64,000 bases of DNA from Rhizophagus irregularis (lineage: Eukaryota; Glomeromycota; Glomeromycetes; Glomerales; Glomeraceae): NCBI RefSeq assembly GCF_026210795.1, contig NC_089456.1, positions 2,668,501 to 2,732,500 of the forward strand, in the 5' to 3' direction. Under the pieces are notes generated by a model. It did no database searches. It saw nothing but the letters and a program-made list of their open reading frames with translations, and had not been told where the DNA came from. This document shows positions 1-11,199 of the stretch, one piece after another. Each line of letters opens with the position of its first letter. Positions within the stretch are counted from its first letter, which is position 1. The translations under genes and the position numbers were made by a program.

Positions 1-430
1 CTCTTCGTCTCCTATCACTCCTTTTCGTCTCCCATCACTCTTTTTTGTCTCCCATCGCTCCCTTTCGTCTCCTATCACTCCTCTTAATCTTCCCATCACT
101 TCTTTTCGTCTCCTATTACTCCTTTTCGTCTCCCATCACTCCTCTTAATCTTCCCATCACTTCTTTTCGTCTCCCATCACTCCTCTTAATCTTCCCATCA
201 CTTCTTTTCGTCTCCCATCACTCCTTTTTATCTCTCATCATGTCCTATTTCTCCTTTTTGTTTCCTATCACTTCTCATTACTCTTTTTTATTCCCTTTCA
301 TCTTCTATTACTTTCCATTACTCCATTGTTATTTTATTTTTTTATTAGCATCTTTTTCCTTGATCATTGTAATTTACTTATCTTTTTTATTTCTTGTTAT
401 TGTTTCTTTTATTTGTACACTTCAATAAAA
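1..430. repeat. CT-rich minisatellite
   Basis: Imperfect tandem copies of a roughly 20-base unit close to CTTTTCGTCTCCCATCACTC alternate with a variant CTCTTAATCTTCCCATCACT, giving a higher-order period near 60 bases around 110-230. The copies decay toward the right. The open frame across this block is only the repeat read through and shows repeated PSLLLIFPSLLFVS-like peptides, so I do not call a gene. The array is cut by the window start. Confidence 0.85.
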
Positions 431-894
431 ATAAATATGGTGATTTTTTTCTTTAAAACTTAAATTTTAATATTTGTAAATAAAATTTAATTAAATAAGA
501 TATTTTGAATAAATATATTTGCAAAAAAATTTTTTTAAAAAATATCTTTTTAATAATAACCGATCAAAAATTAGATAGTACATATATATTTGAAAAAAAA
601 AACCCAGGCCCAGGCAATCCCAATTTTTATTTATATATTAAAAGTATTTAAAATAGTAGATTTTCAAAAATGTTTCCAATTAATGATAAAAAGAAGAAAC
701 ACTTCAAACAAATTTCTGCTATATACTTTTCTTAAAGTTAACATTATTAACTTTTTAATTTATGTCAGCTCATGCGGAGCTTTACTAGTATATAAAATTT
801 GCTTAATTTACTATGCTATTAAGGATTCTATCATAGTTTTTTTTTAATTTTATCTTAATCTTATTAATGTAATTTAGTAATTTTTTAATTTTAT
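431..894. other. AT-rich stretch, no gene seen
   Basis: Plain AT-rich sequence between two satellites. A short open frame at 590-847 has no recognisable domain and a composition expected from AT-rich noise. Confidence 0.5.
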
Positions 895-1880
895 AAAAAA
901 AGATCTCTAATGAAATTCTTTATTAAAAAAAAAAATTTCAAGCCAAAATTCTCGATACCCTTATTAAAAAAAAAACTATTTTCTAACAAAATTCTCCATC
1001 AAAAAAATAAAAAAAACTTTTCAACCAACAATTCTCTAATGAAATTCTCAATCAAAAAAAATATCCCTGATTAAGAAAAATTTCTAACGAAAATCTTCCA
1101 TCAAAAAATACATTTTCCCTATTAAAAAAAAATTCAAAGATTCTTTACCTATTAAAAAAAGTTCTCAAAAGAATTTCTATCAAAAAAAAACTTCCCTCCT
1201 ATTAAAAAAAAAATTCTTTACCGAAATTTTCTATCAAAAAAAAAAATCTCCTGTTAAAAAAATTATTAACGAAATGATCTATCAAAAAAAAAAAAATCTT
1301 ACCCATTAAAAAAAAAATTCTATGATGAAATTTCTATCAAAAAAAAAAAAATTCTCTAATAAAATTCTCCGTCAAAAAATACTTTCACTTATTAAAAAAA
1401 ATTCCCAAAAGAATTCTTTATCAAGGAAAACTCCCTCCTATTAAAAAAAATTCTTAACGAAATTCTCTATCAAAAAAAAATCTCACTTGTTAAAAAAATT
1501 TTCTAGTAACGAAATTATCTATCAAAAAAAAAATCTTCCCTATTAAAAAAATTCTTCAAATAATTTTCTGCAAAAAAAAAAAATTCTCAATTAATTCTTT
1601 ATCAAAAAAAAAAATCTCTCCTATCAAAAAAAATTGTTAAGTACATATCAAAAAAAAAATCTTATCAAAAAAAAAATTCTCCAATAAAATTTCTATCAAA
1701 TAAAAGTTTTTAACGAAATTATCATCAAAAAAAAAACTCAGAAATGTTCCTATCAATGAAAAAAATTTTCTAACGAAATTTTTTATCAAAAAAAATCTTA
1801 TTAAAAATTCCCAAAGAAATTCTACCAAACAAAGCCTTTGCCTATATTAAAAATAAAAATTCTCTACAAAATTTGTTTAT
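895..1880. repeat. A-rich satellite
   Basis: About one kilobase of degenerate tandem repeats alternating runs of seven to eleven A with short phrases such as ATTCTCTAACGAAATT and CTATCAAAAAA. The unit is about 30 bases with higher-order pairing near 60. No coding signal is seen on either strand; the minus-strand frame at 1637-1828 is repeat read-through. Confidence 0.8.
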
Positions 1881-2034
1881 AAAAAAAAGCCAATAAAAAA
1901 AAAATTTTTTTTAAAACTACGCTAAACTTAAAACATGTGACCAACAAAATATCAACCCTGTGCTGACAAAGAAACTAATTTTTGACAAAGATAAAATTAT
2001 TGAGCATAGTTGGATTAAATCAAATACAGTTGGA

Positions 2035-2420
2035 CAAAAACATCAAGCACAGACGGACAAAAATATCAAGCACAAATGGATAAAAACATAAAGCACGGAC
2101 GGATAAAAATGTCAAGCATGGTCAGATAAAAACATCAAGCACGTACAGATAAAACCATCAAGCACGTACAGATAAATATCAAGCACGTACAGATAAATAT
2201 CAAGCACGTACAGATAAACATCAAACACGTACAGATAAAACATCAAGCACGTACAGATAAAACATCAAGCACGTACAGATAAACATCAAGCATGAACAGA
2301 TAAAAATATCAAGCACGTGATAGATAAACATCAAGCATGAACAGATAAAAATATCAAGCACGTACAGATAAATATCAAGCACGGGACAGATGAAAATCAA
2401 GCATAAACAGGTAAAATGTC
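2035..2420. repeat. Minisatellite, ~21-base unit
   Basis: About 17 tandem copies of a unit close to ACATCAAGCACGTACAGATAA, with variants TACAGAT/GAACAGAT/GGACGGAT at its end. Copies in the middle (2150-2280) are almost identical while the edges are divergent. The block ends near 2440-2480 with sequence containing the partly reverse-complementary phrase CATGCTTGATATTTTATC. Confidence 0.85.
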
Positions 2421-3488
2421 AGACACGGGGTGACATTTTGTCAAGCCATGCTTGATATTTTATCGCACAATGTCTGATAATTATGTCCAACTCGGCTTGC
2501 CATACTTTATATTCATTCTGTGTGAAGTATTTGACATTTTTTGCATTAATTTTGAAAAATTCTCTATAAAATACAATATTCAAAATATGATGTATTTATC
2601 TTCATGAAACCTGTAGTCCATTAGATTGTCCTTTTTTAAAACATTTATTGATATTTTTATCGTAGAAATGGATCTGTTAAGACAAGAGCTATTTACTACT
2701 TTCACACTTTATTCATTCTCAATTTTTTTATGCCTTGTAAGATTAGTGCAAAGGTAATATGGAAGATATGGTCTCAATTCAAAAAATATATCTCTTAATA
2801 CATAATTAAATAAATATCATTTAAGATAAAAGATAGTAAATAAATTTTCTTTTTGTTTTAAATTTGTTCAATTTAAAATTGTATAATAAAATTTTCGATC
2901 CTTCAATGTTTGATCATATACTATTATCTTCTCTATACGTACTATAATAATATGAAATACCTTACATTTCTTTCATTTACCATATTTACTAGACAATGTT
3001 CATTTAAACAACCATACAATATTATTATATTTACTTTCCTAGCATAAAGACAAAAAAAGCTTATGTGTGAACTATAATCTGTATCCACCTTGATTTTCAT
3101 TAATTAAAAATATATTAATTAAAATTTTTATTCCAAAGTCCAAACTAATTTATTTTTGATATATAATTTGGCAATGATTTTTCTATTATAGGTTTGTTGC
3201 TATTTATTTTTTTGAAAATACAAAAAAAATATTATATGATCTACTGTAAATAATTTACTTCGCATTTTTCATTTTAACCATTTCGGGTTAGATATATTTT
3301 TATGATGATCAGCTGTGCTTACGAACTAGTATACAATAGTAGTACAACTGAAATAGTAAATGTGCGCAATTTATTGGACTTCGTTCAATTCATAATTTTT
3401 TTCTTTTTCCCATAATAATTCTGAAATTTATTTTTGAGTAATGTAGTTATTTATTTATATTAACTAAAATTAAAATTATAATCCACAG
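2421..3488. other. Intergenic, no gene seen
   Basis: AT-rich sequence between the minisatellite and the first recognisable exon of the kinase pseudogene. I see no conserved protein phrase or RNA gene here. Confidence 0.5.
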
Positions 3489-5932
3489 CTCAATTAATGT
3501 GGATGAAACCCCAAAAGATTTATGGAAGAATACTGATGAAGATAAATATCAGGTAATAGCAATTTAATATTTTTAATAATTATAATTATTTTATTGAATT
3601 TTTGTAGTTAAAAATATTAATAATTTTTGACTATTAAAAGCTCCATGTTACAATTCCTACTTTTGATTCAACTATTGAATCAGAAAATGTAGATAAAAGT
3701 GTAGTCTATATAGGAGATTTAGAAAAAAGAAAACAAGCATATGGAATATGTGGAGAATGTAAAGAACCTGGCACAGGATACATTTGGTGTCAATCTTGTA
3801 ATGGTAAATGATTTAAAGATAACTCTAAAAATTGGACTAGTGGAAATAAAGATATTGATGAATTTATACGGAAATCATAACTTAATGCTGTATATCATAG
3901 AAAATATCTTGAATGGATACCTTTTGAAAAATTTCAAAATATCACTTATATTGCAGAAGGTGGTTTTGGTAAGATTTATTCAGTTGAATGGCCTGAAGAA
4001 TATATTTATTTTTGGAATATTGAAAATCAAAATTGGTATAGATTCAAGGATAATAAATATGCATTGAAAAGTTTAAATAATTCTTCTGATATATGTTCAG
4101 ATTTTTAAATGAGGTAATTTAAACTTACTTTGTCTTATATAAAGATTGTTATTTACATTTATTTATTATAAAATTTTTCCTTTTTGATGATAATTAGATT
4201 AAATCTCATCTTCAAATTTATCTTTTAGATATTGTTCAATGTTTTGGAATTACTCAAGATCCAAATAATAAAGAGTATATGATGGTTATAGAATATTATA
4301 AAAATGGAAATTTGAGAAATTATTTAAATAAATCTAAAAATTATATAGATTATAAATCAAAAAGATGAATTACAACAAATTGCAAGAGGACTTTTAGATA
4401 TTCATAATGCTGAAAAAGTTCACAAAGATTTTCATTCAGGTAATATATTATTTGCAAGTGTTCCATATATAAGTGATTTAGGAATGTGTCAACCAGCAAA
4501 TATAAAACAAACAGTTAAAGAAGAAGGAATTTATGGTGTATTACCACATATGGCACCAGAAGTTTTACGTGGATACCAATATACAAAAGCAGCTGATATT
4601 TACTTATTTGGAATAATAATGAACGAATTACTTTCTGAAGAAATTCCTTTTAATGATATTCCTCATGATGATTTTTTAGCTATTAAAATATGTAAAGGAT
4701 TTAGAACAATTTCTAAAGACGTACCAAAGTTACTTACAGATTTGATAATAAATTGTTGGGATGCTAAAATAAAAAATAGACCAATCACTAAAGAATTGTA
4801 TCAATTATTAAATAAATGGTATGATGAGATTGAAGATATTGAAAATAGTGAAGTTATTGAAGGTAGTGAATATAGTGAATATAGCGAAGATGGTGAAGAT
4901 GGTGAAGATGTTAAAGATAGTGAAGGTGTTAAAGATAGTGATGTTAAAGATGGTGAGGATGTTAAAGATGGCGAAGATGTTAAGTATGGTGAAGACGTTA
5001 AAGATAGTGAAGACGTTAAAAATGGTGGAGACGTTAAAGATGGTGAAGACGTTAAAGATGGTAAAGATGTTAAAGATGGTGAAGATGTTAAAGATGGTGA
5101 TGTTAAAGATAGTGATGTTAAAGATGGTGAGGATGTTAAAGATGGTGAGGATGTTAAAGATGGCGAAGATGTTAAGTATGGTGAAGACGTTAAAGATAGT
5201 GAAGACGTTAAAAATGGTGGAGACGTTAAAGATGGTGAAGACGTTAAAGATGGTGAAGATGTTAAAGATGGTGAAGATGTTAAAGATGGTGAAGATGTTA
5301 AAGATGGTGAAGATGTTAAAGATGGTGAAGATGTTAAAGATGGTGAAGATGTTAAAGATGGTGAAGATGTTAAAGATAGTGATGTTAAAGATAGTGAAAA
5401 TTGGGAAAATAGTCAAAATAGTGAAATATATTTTCAGATAACATAATGTGATAAAATTAGAGAAGAAAAATTCAAAAAAAGATCAAATGAAGATAAATCC
5501 AGAAACTTCAAAACACATTCACAAGCAATTTATACTAGTAGACTTTTAAATTTCAAAAATCTTCCAAAACCAGTAAATTTTCATTTCAATTCAGTTTAGG
5601 TAATTAAATTTAATTTTGCTTTATCATATAGTCCATTTTACATTATTAATGTTATTTTATTTTTTAATAGATGCTAATTATACTGCTTAATCAACAAATC
5701 CAAGAAGTATTTTCTTAATCATTATTATCATAATTATTTATCTACATTTGTTAACATTTAAATACTATGAATACATAATATACAGTTTCAGAATGCTTAG
5801 ATGTTCAAATAAGTGAATTGGGTAAGTTATTATTTATTTGTAATTTACTAATATTTCCTTTCTAATTTATCTAATCTATTTTTTTACAGAACTAAATGAA
5901 ATTTGTCAAGATAGTGATCATAATATTGAATG
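3489..5932 (+). pseudogene. Decayed TKL protein kinase gene
   Basis: Coding pieces are read in order. 3489-3552 encodes INVDETPKDLW. From about 3641 comes a Cys-rich leader (YGICGECKEPG...WCQSC) followed by WIPFEKFQNI and the glycine loop EGGFGKIYSVEW. After an intron, 4201-4890 carries VQCFGITQDPN, the catalytic loop VHKDFHSGN, SDLGMCQP, MAPEVL and DIYLFGI. Then come an acidic repeat tail, KCDKIREEKF-like sequence and terminal exons with ECLDVQISEL and LNEICQDSDHN. The domain order is that of the expanded Rhizophagus-type tyrosine-kinase-like family (recognised from memory). The gene is broken: in-frame stops follow CNGK (TGA), RKS (TAA) and FQIT (TAA), and frame shifts occur near 4107 (SDF) and near 4365 (NYIDYKSK). 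A continuous frame from 4484 to 5446 still covers the C-lobe and tail, so a truncated product cannot be excluded. Confidence 0.8.
4900..5400 (+). repeat. 18-bp in-frame coding repeat
   Basis: More than 20 tandem copies of an 18-base unit coding EDVKDG, with variants DSDVKDG, YGEDVKD and NGGDVKD. Two copies of a roughly 180-base block (about 4940-5095 and 5120-5275) repeat the same order of variants, so amplification happened at two scales. The last eight or so units are nearly identical, which suggests recent slippage. All three forward frames and one reverse frame are open through the array because the unit carries no stop; only the frame continuing the kinase is meaningful. Confidence 0.9.
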
Positions 5933-7292
5933 AAATTTCTTTTATGTGAAAGTTAGAGTTGAATAGTTTAAATTACTAGTTTGCGTGAAGTTAGTAGTTT
6001 TACTTCCATTTTTCTTTCATTTATACTAGTATATTATAGTACATATAAATTTATTGGATTTATATTTAAGAATATTCTATATAAATAAGATTTTCATTAT
6101 TTGATCGTTTGAATGTAAAACTGTGATATATTTGCAACTGCCAATATTCCACTTAACATATTTATAAAATCATATTAATTATTATGCGTAAAAAAAATAA
6201 ATAATGTTTGCTAAAGTATTTAAATAATCGATGAGTTTATTTTAATAACATTTTCATTTATTATTTACATTTAAAATTTTTAATATCACTTATTGATGTT
6301 TTAAACAGTGAGTTTACCTTTAATAGTTAAATTTAAAGGAATAAAAGGCCATTTTATTAAATGTGATTCTTAATATATAAACTGATAGCCCTTCTGAAGT
6401 GAAATAAATAAATAATAAGCTGAGGAAACCTTAATACAATATTACACACATTATAGTTTGGAATGTTATAATGGATTCAAACACTCAATAATTTTGTAAT
6501 TAATTATTAGTCATACAATTATTAAGTCTATATTTTAGTATTGACAAATAACCGTAGTATTTTATCTACTTGGATAAAGCTATCTATAATCTAAAAAGCG
6601 GTACTGATTGTAACAGATTGTAAAAAATAATAATCAGAAATTATTTAAAACACAGCCTATTAATGAGGAACTTTTTTTCGAGATGAAAAGGACTGCAATT
6701 AATCATATGATGCTCTATTAAATTATATAAGTGATAATTTCCGCAATTAGCCTAATTGATTTTTATCTCGTGATACAAATCTTAATCTTCACGATAGTCT
6801 AAAAATTTACGGTTAGTTCAACTTATTCTATCAATGATTATAAAATACCAACTATCTCCATTCAAATCATTCCATCACATTTTGCTTTTGCGTTAAACAT
6901 AATAAAGGTAGATATTCGACTTTATTTTATTCATTATCCTAAAAAAAAAAAATTTTTTTTGAACAGAAATAGCTATTTTGAAAATGGATATTCTTTAATC
7001 TATAAATAACAACAATAATACTATTTTATACTTTTATATCATGAATACCATAATCATCATCATTAGTGAATAATCTTTATCAGAGGAAAAGTGGGATATA
7101 CATATATATATGTATAAAAAGATCATAGGTTTACTAAATTCAGTGGATGTGAAAATTGAGAAAATTACATTGGATACTAGTATCATACTAAAATACATGT
7201 ATTCCAGAAAGATTTACATGAGTATTAGGATTTTTCCTCTATTTAAAACAAATGTTAAACCAAATTTTATAAATAAAAATACAAAATTTTAT
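5933..7292. other. Intergenic, no gene seen
   Basis: AT-rich sequence without a convincing coding phrase. The plus-strand frame at 7110-7352 runs across the end of a minus-strand coding fragment and is treated as spurious. Confidence 0.5.
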
Positions 7293-7601
7293 TTAAAATG
7301 GTGTACTAACTCGCAAGTATTCATTAGCAGCTTTAGTTGGAGACTCCTTTGATTCTATTACATATTGCTTAAAGTTCTTTCCAAACCAAATTCTAAAAAC
7401 AGGTCGTCCATCTGTTTCATATTCAATTTCACATTTTATGGTAGTATGTCGTAAATCTCCTTCTCCTCTACCCGTAACTGAATAATTATCTGAAATTTTA
7501 AATTGAATTCCGGTATAGCAAATTATGTTTTTCGAAGGGTAAAAACCTTCTTTAACAATAGTGCATGTATAGTTGGTATTATTTTGTTTGGGTAAAAGGG
7601 G
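7293..7601 (-). pseudogene. C-terminal fragment, FYR-like domain
   Basis: A continuous minus-strand frame of about 100 residues ends at the stop at 7293-7295. Visible phrases are EGFYPSKNIICYTG, TTIKCEIEYETDGRP, VFRIWFGKNFKQYVIESK and SPTKAANEYL. The pattern of a short aromatic N-part, then IKCEIEY, then G-P-x-F-R-I and SPTxAxxxYL resembles FYRN/FYRC domains of chromatin regulators; this is inference by eye. The frame closes upstream at a stop near 7602 with no start codon or clear splice acceptor, so this is the last exon of a gene whose front is missing or unrecognised. Confidence 0.45.
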
Positions 7602-7603
7602 TT

Positions 7604-8019
7604 ATTCTCAGGATATTTACTCTGGTTAGAAAATAAAAGATATGAAAGAGATCATATGATTTTTATTTAAAAAAAAATTGTCGCGTTAATTCAAACTTTC
7701 ACATGTTAGAATTTTATTGGTTGTCAATCATCTGACTGTCCCACTTAAAATTGTAATTATGCAACTTAAATTTTGGAGTGCGTTAAATAAAATAGTAAAT
7801 CAGAAATTCCAAAAATGCGCGCATATGCTCGAATCATTATCACAAATGCAGTTATAATATACATAATTTATTACATTTCAAACACAAAATTTAGGATAAA
7901 GAATTCATGCTTTCAGATTTTTTGTTTAATAAAAGTTATGAATAAGAATAAATAAATTTATAAAGAACTTCACATAAAATGATCTTATTATCTGATATTT
8001 TTAAATTACTACCAAACAA
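7604..8019. other. 3' flank of F-box gene 1
   Basis: No gene is seen. The part around 7870-7970 (phrases AATTCATGCTTTCAGA and AAATTTAGGATAAAG) matches in reverse complement the 3' flank of F-box gene 5 near 23590-23650, showing that the duplicated unit extends past the stop codon. Confidence 0.5.
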
Positions 8020-9615
8020 TTAATTAATTTCCTTTATATAATTAAGTAAGTCAATCACTAAATCAGAATAACTTTGCACTTCGATATTATATAACTTAAA
8101 TTCGTTCACTTCACCTTTCAATGATATCAATTCCTTAGTATTATAACTAAAACTACCAAATATTGTAGATTCACAGTAAGAGTCACTAATAGCTAAATAC
8201 TTAACCCTTTTCTTTTTCATAATATAATTTTTAATAGGGGGTAAAATATCTTGACCTTCATTGTTATAGATCAATAATTTTTTAATAAAAGTATCTTGTG
8301 AATTTTTTAGAAACACTTCAAAATCATTTGCTTTAATGCAATAAAGACACAAACATAAATATTCTAATTTAGAAGGAAGGATTTGTCCTAAATTTTGTAA
8401 TATCATTGAACTTGGCCTATTTCCGATTCCAAGATAATCATACCATACATAGATTGAAATATAATTAAGATTTTGTTTAATATTTTCAATTAAATTGAAA
8501 ATTTGACAAGTAACCTGACTTTCATTTGCACTAAAATAAAGAAAATTAATATTTTTACAATATTTTGTAATTAATTCTATTAGTTGTTGATTTAATGATG
8601 GACCAAACCCGAACTTTTCTAAATAATCACCGGATTTTTGTAATAATAATTCTAATGATCCAATTTGTGATTTCTCGTCTATAAGTAAAGATTTCAATTT
8701 AAATGGTTTAGTTAAATTATTAATTTGTCGGTTAAAATTATTATCAAAAGAACAATAAAAGATATGAATAGATTCTAAAACATTTAATTGTTCAAATATG
8801 TTATTGTTCAAAAATTTAAAATTGACTTTGTAGAATATAATTATATTTAAAGTATTTGAACAATTAAAATCTTTTGATAATAATAATGATCGATATAAAG
8901 GAAAACTATTATCACTTATTAAAATTTTTTTAAGATTTTGTTGTAAATTAATAATTTGTGATATACGATTTCTAATCAACTTATATTTACTACTATTGCT
9001 GCTGTATGCATAATCAGACGCACTATCAATAAAAAGGTTTATATTTCTAATATTGTGAATGAATTTTGTATTTTTCAAAATTAACTCAAGAATATTATCA
9101 AAACATGTGTGATAATAATCATTCAAATTCTCAATTTCAAGAATATGTAAATTTACTTCATTTTCAATGAAAATTTTAAAAATTGTCATACATATATCAA
9201 TCAATCCTTTAAAATCATATTTTGAATATAATATATCTTCAGGGTTTGGAGTAATAAAAGAAGATTCAAGCCACTCATTAACAGATAAAATAAACTTGTA
9301 TATATTCAAATATTTTAAAAACTTGGGATAATTGAAAAATAAATTCGAAGGTAATGAATTATTAACAATTTTATATTCATTTAATTTTGTGTTGAAATCA
9401 TCATCATTTAAATTACGTAAGTAAATTTCAATAAAATTATAGTTTCTGGTACGAATTGAAAATGGATTTTCCCATAATAATGGAATCGCTAAACGACACC
9501 ATAATCTGTTAACTAAAATGCATGAATGTAAAGTTGAATAATCGTACTGAAAATATTTTATAACTTCATAAGTTAATTCAGGTAAATCTCCTGAAAATAT
9601 TTTTGAACATGACAT
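8020..9615 (-). CDS. F-box/LRR-like protein 1 (type A)
   Basis: A single-exon gene of 531 residues. Residues 8-50 form an F-box: LPELTYEVIKYF, then LHSCILVNRLWCRL and LLWENPF, the usual L-P...L...C..VN..W pattern that binds Skp1 in SCF ubiquitin ligases. The rest is an irregular leucine-rich body (IINLQQNLKKI, NVLESIHIFYC, KPFKLKSLLI, PSKLEYLCL), presumably the substrate-binding face. The end has the type A signature (KLLIYNNEGQDILP, YIMKKKRVKYLAI, YIKEIN) shared with genes 5 and 6. I place the start at ATG 9615 because every paralogue begins M-[ST]-C-S-K-I-F there; the frame stays open another 43 codons upstream, but only through the conserved promoter block. Function in ubiquitylation is inferred from the F-box; the target is unknown. 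Confidence 0.85.
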   Translation of the reverse strand: MSCSKIFSGDLPELTYEVIKYFQYDYSTLHSCILVNRLWCRLAIPLLWENPFSIRTRNYNFIEIYLRNLNDDDFNTKLNEYKIVNNSLPSNLFFNYPKFLKYLNIYKFILSVNEWLESSFITPNPEDILYSKYDFKGLIDICMTIFKIFIENEVNLHILEIENLNDYYHTCFDNILELILKNTKFIHNIRNINLFIDSASDYAYSSNSSKYKLIRNRISQIINLQQNLKKILISDNSFPLYRSLLLSKDFNCSNTLNIIIFYKVNFKFLNNNIFEQLNVLESIHIFYCSFDNNFNRQINNLTKPFKLKSLLIDEKSQIGSLELLLQKSGDYLEKFGFGPSLNQQLIELITKYCKNINFLYFSANESQVTCQIFNLIENIKQNLNYISIYVWYDYLGIGNRPSSMILQNLGQILPSKLEYLCLCLYCIKANDFEVFLKNSQDTFIKKLLIYNNEGQDILPPIKNYIMKKKRVKYLAISDSYCESTIFGSFSYNTKELISLKGEVNEFKLYNIEVQSYSDLVIDLLNYIKEIN

Positions 9616-9659
9616 ATTGTAAATTTGAAAGTAAAGGGGGAGAGGTATTAAATTTTTAT

Positions 9660-9728
9660 TATTATTCCGAACTGGGTAAATTATACCAATTTTCGGAGTG
9701 ATGATTCCGATATTGTCGCACAATTCAT
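9660..9728 (-). promoter_or_regulatory. Conserved F-box upstream block
   Basis: Read on the minus strand, the block contains the core TTGTGCGACAATATCGGA, then ATCATCACTCCG, AAAATTGGTATAATTTACCC and an A-rich leader into the ATG. The same string stands upstream of the other F-box genes here, far better preserved than ordinary intergenic sequence. A TATAATTT run could serve as a TATA-like element. Confidence 0.65.
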
Positions 9729-9744
9729 GTGTAACATGTTTCAA

Positions 9745-9890
9745 TGTTTAGTTAGGATAATAATTTTTGTATAGGTTTGTTTTAGATAGGGCTGCACTAT
9801 GTTATAGTGTTTCGTTGTAAGCTGTTGGAAATGTGTTACCTTTAGATTGCGTTTTCTATGGTTTTCAATAAAGAGAGGTTTTTTTAAAAA
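9745..9890 (+). promoter_or_regulatory. Divergent cassette ending at AATAAA
   Basis: Directly beyond the promoter block, in the opposite direction, lies a repeated segment: GTTTTAGATAGG, GCACTATGTTAT, GTGTTACCTTTAG, then GGTTTTCAATAAA followed by a T run and an A run. Matching segments lie at the orphan copy (27.4-27.6 kb) and upstream of genes 6, 7 and 8. The AATAAA looks like a poly(A) signal for a short divergent transcript; no open frame is shared between copies. Confidence 0.45.
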
Positions 9891-11180
9891 AGAAAATATG
9901 CATCGATCGGCGGACTCAAAATTATTTTGTAATACCAGTTACCAAAATCATGTGATATATGATCACTTGATTAAATAATGGAGTTCTACGTTAGCGAAAT
10001 TCAAATTATTAAACATAAATGGGCATATAAAAACTCATTTTGTTAACAAAAAGTCCATTTTTCACTCACAGTAATTTTTGATTTGTATTATTAGAAAGTG
10101 AATATGTCTATTAATAAAAATAAAAATTAAATTTATGTAAGTTTAACAATCATAGCCTCATATATAGGTATTTATAAAAAGTATATTCATAGAATCCTTA
10201 ATTAACTTATATTTAATTAATTGTATAATATAGGAATTTTTTATATTTAAAATTATTAAATTTCCAATTTCTATAAAAAAATTTTGAAGGTATTTCAGGA
10301 GCAAATATTAGATTAATTAACATTACCAAAATCATGTTTATTGTATTTTAGTTTAAAACATGTATTATTAAATTATAATTTTATAGAAATCAAATAAACT
10401 TTTTTTTAACGTTTGCCCCGGTCAACTACCCCAGCGTAACCACAAAAAAAATGTCACGAAATGACCGGCATTACTGGCACCGGTAATGAAATAAATCGTG
10501 AACTTTTGGACATTTATAATTCATTAATTTGAATTATTATAAGTTAATAATGAAATTTCTCATATTACCCTTCTAAAGTTTGGTCCTTACGATAGTTGGC
10601 TTATCATTATCACCGGTCTTACTGCGCCTTATATGTATCACTTTGCGTAGCAAAAAGTGAAAAAATCGACATGTTAATACTAGTGAATCAAATACACCGA
10701 AATGAAGGAAACCGCCATTACTGTAAGGAGTGTAAGCTCGAAATGTTGTTTAAAAAATTTTATTGTTATGCATCGTCACGTGCTGGACGGATAGTCTTAC
10801 TGTTGCATACGGTAAATTATTGCTTAAATGCAAAATTTTTAAAGTTCGCACTTAGCAGACACATTCGTAATTTACCTTTACGGATATTTTTTTTTTTTTA
10901 CCCTTTTATATTGACCTGTTAAAAGTGAGTACCCTATTAAATTATCATTTTATAATTTTTATTAGATAAATAAGTAATTACGGTAATTTTTTACTTTTTT
11001 TACTCCTTGCAAATCAGAAGTCAGAAAAGACGTAATTTTTTTTAGCAATTTAATTAATTATTGTATTTATTTTTTATAACACATTTAGCATTTTTAATTT
11101 AATAATGTAAAGATTATCATAATTATTCAAAGCGGTAACAGAAAATCATTATGGACCAGTTTTGGACCGATTCATCTCTA
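9891..11180. other. Duplicated intergenic block
   Basis: No gene is supported. The part around 10770-10920 (CATCGTCACGTGC, AAATTATTGCTTAAATGCA, CACTTAGCAGACACATTCG) recurs near 49795-49990 and in shorter form near 42260-42400 and 45030-45170, so it belongs to the repeating F-box unit. The plus-strand frame at 10596-10922 is not conserved between those copies. Confidence 0.5.
10430..10472. mobile_element. Solo TIR-like end
   Basis: The string CCCCAGCGTAACCAC followed by an A run and ATGTCACGAAATGACC closely resembles the ends of the TIR elements at 26288-27286 and 31629-31759. I find no matching inverted partner nearby, so this looks like a truncated or solo end. Confidence 0.4.
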
Positions 11181-11199
11181 ATTTATGTAGACCAAAATG

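Noticed and set aside
45-428. 127-residue open frame at the left edge
   Set aside because: It is the CT-rich minisatellite read through; the peptide repeats with the DNA unit.
2035-2420. CRISPR-like spaced repeats
   Set aside because: The spacing has no unique spacers; it is a simple ~21-base tandem repeat in eukaryotic DNA.
4808-5416. Minus-strand 202-residue frame of TIFNIF repeats
   Set aside because: Antisense of the EDVKDG coding repeat; the 18-bp unit contains no stop in that frame.
4821-5441. Second plus-strand frame of KMVKML repeats
   Set aside because: Out-of-frame shadow of the same repeat; it does not continue the kinase.
9616-9744. 43-codon N-terminal extension of F-box protein 1
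   Set aside because: Same reason: the open frame is promoter sequence, not conserved protein.
10596-10922. 108-residue plus-strand frame
   Set aside because: It lies in a duplicated intergenic block; sister copies at 49.8 and 42.3 kb do not keep the frame.
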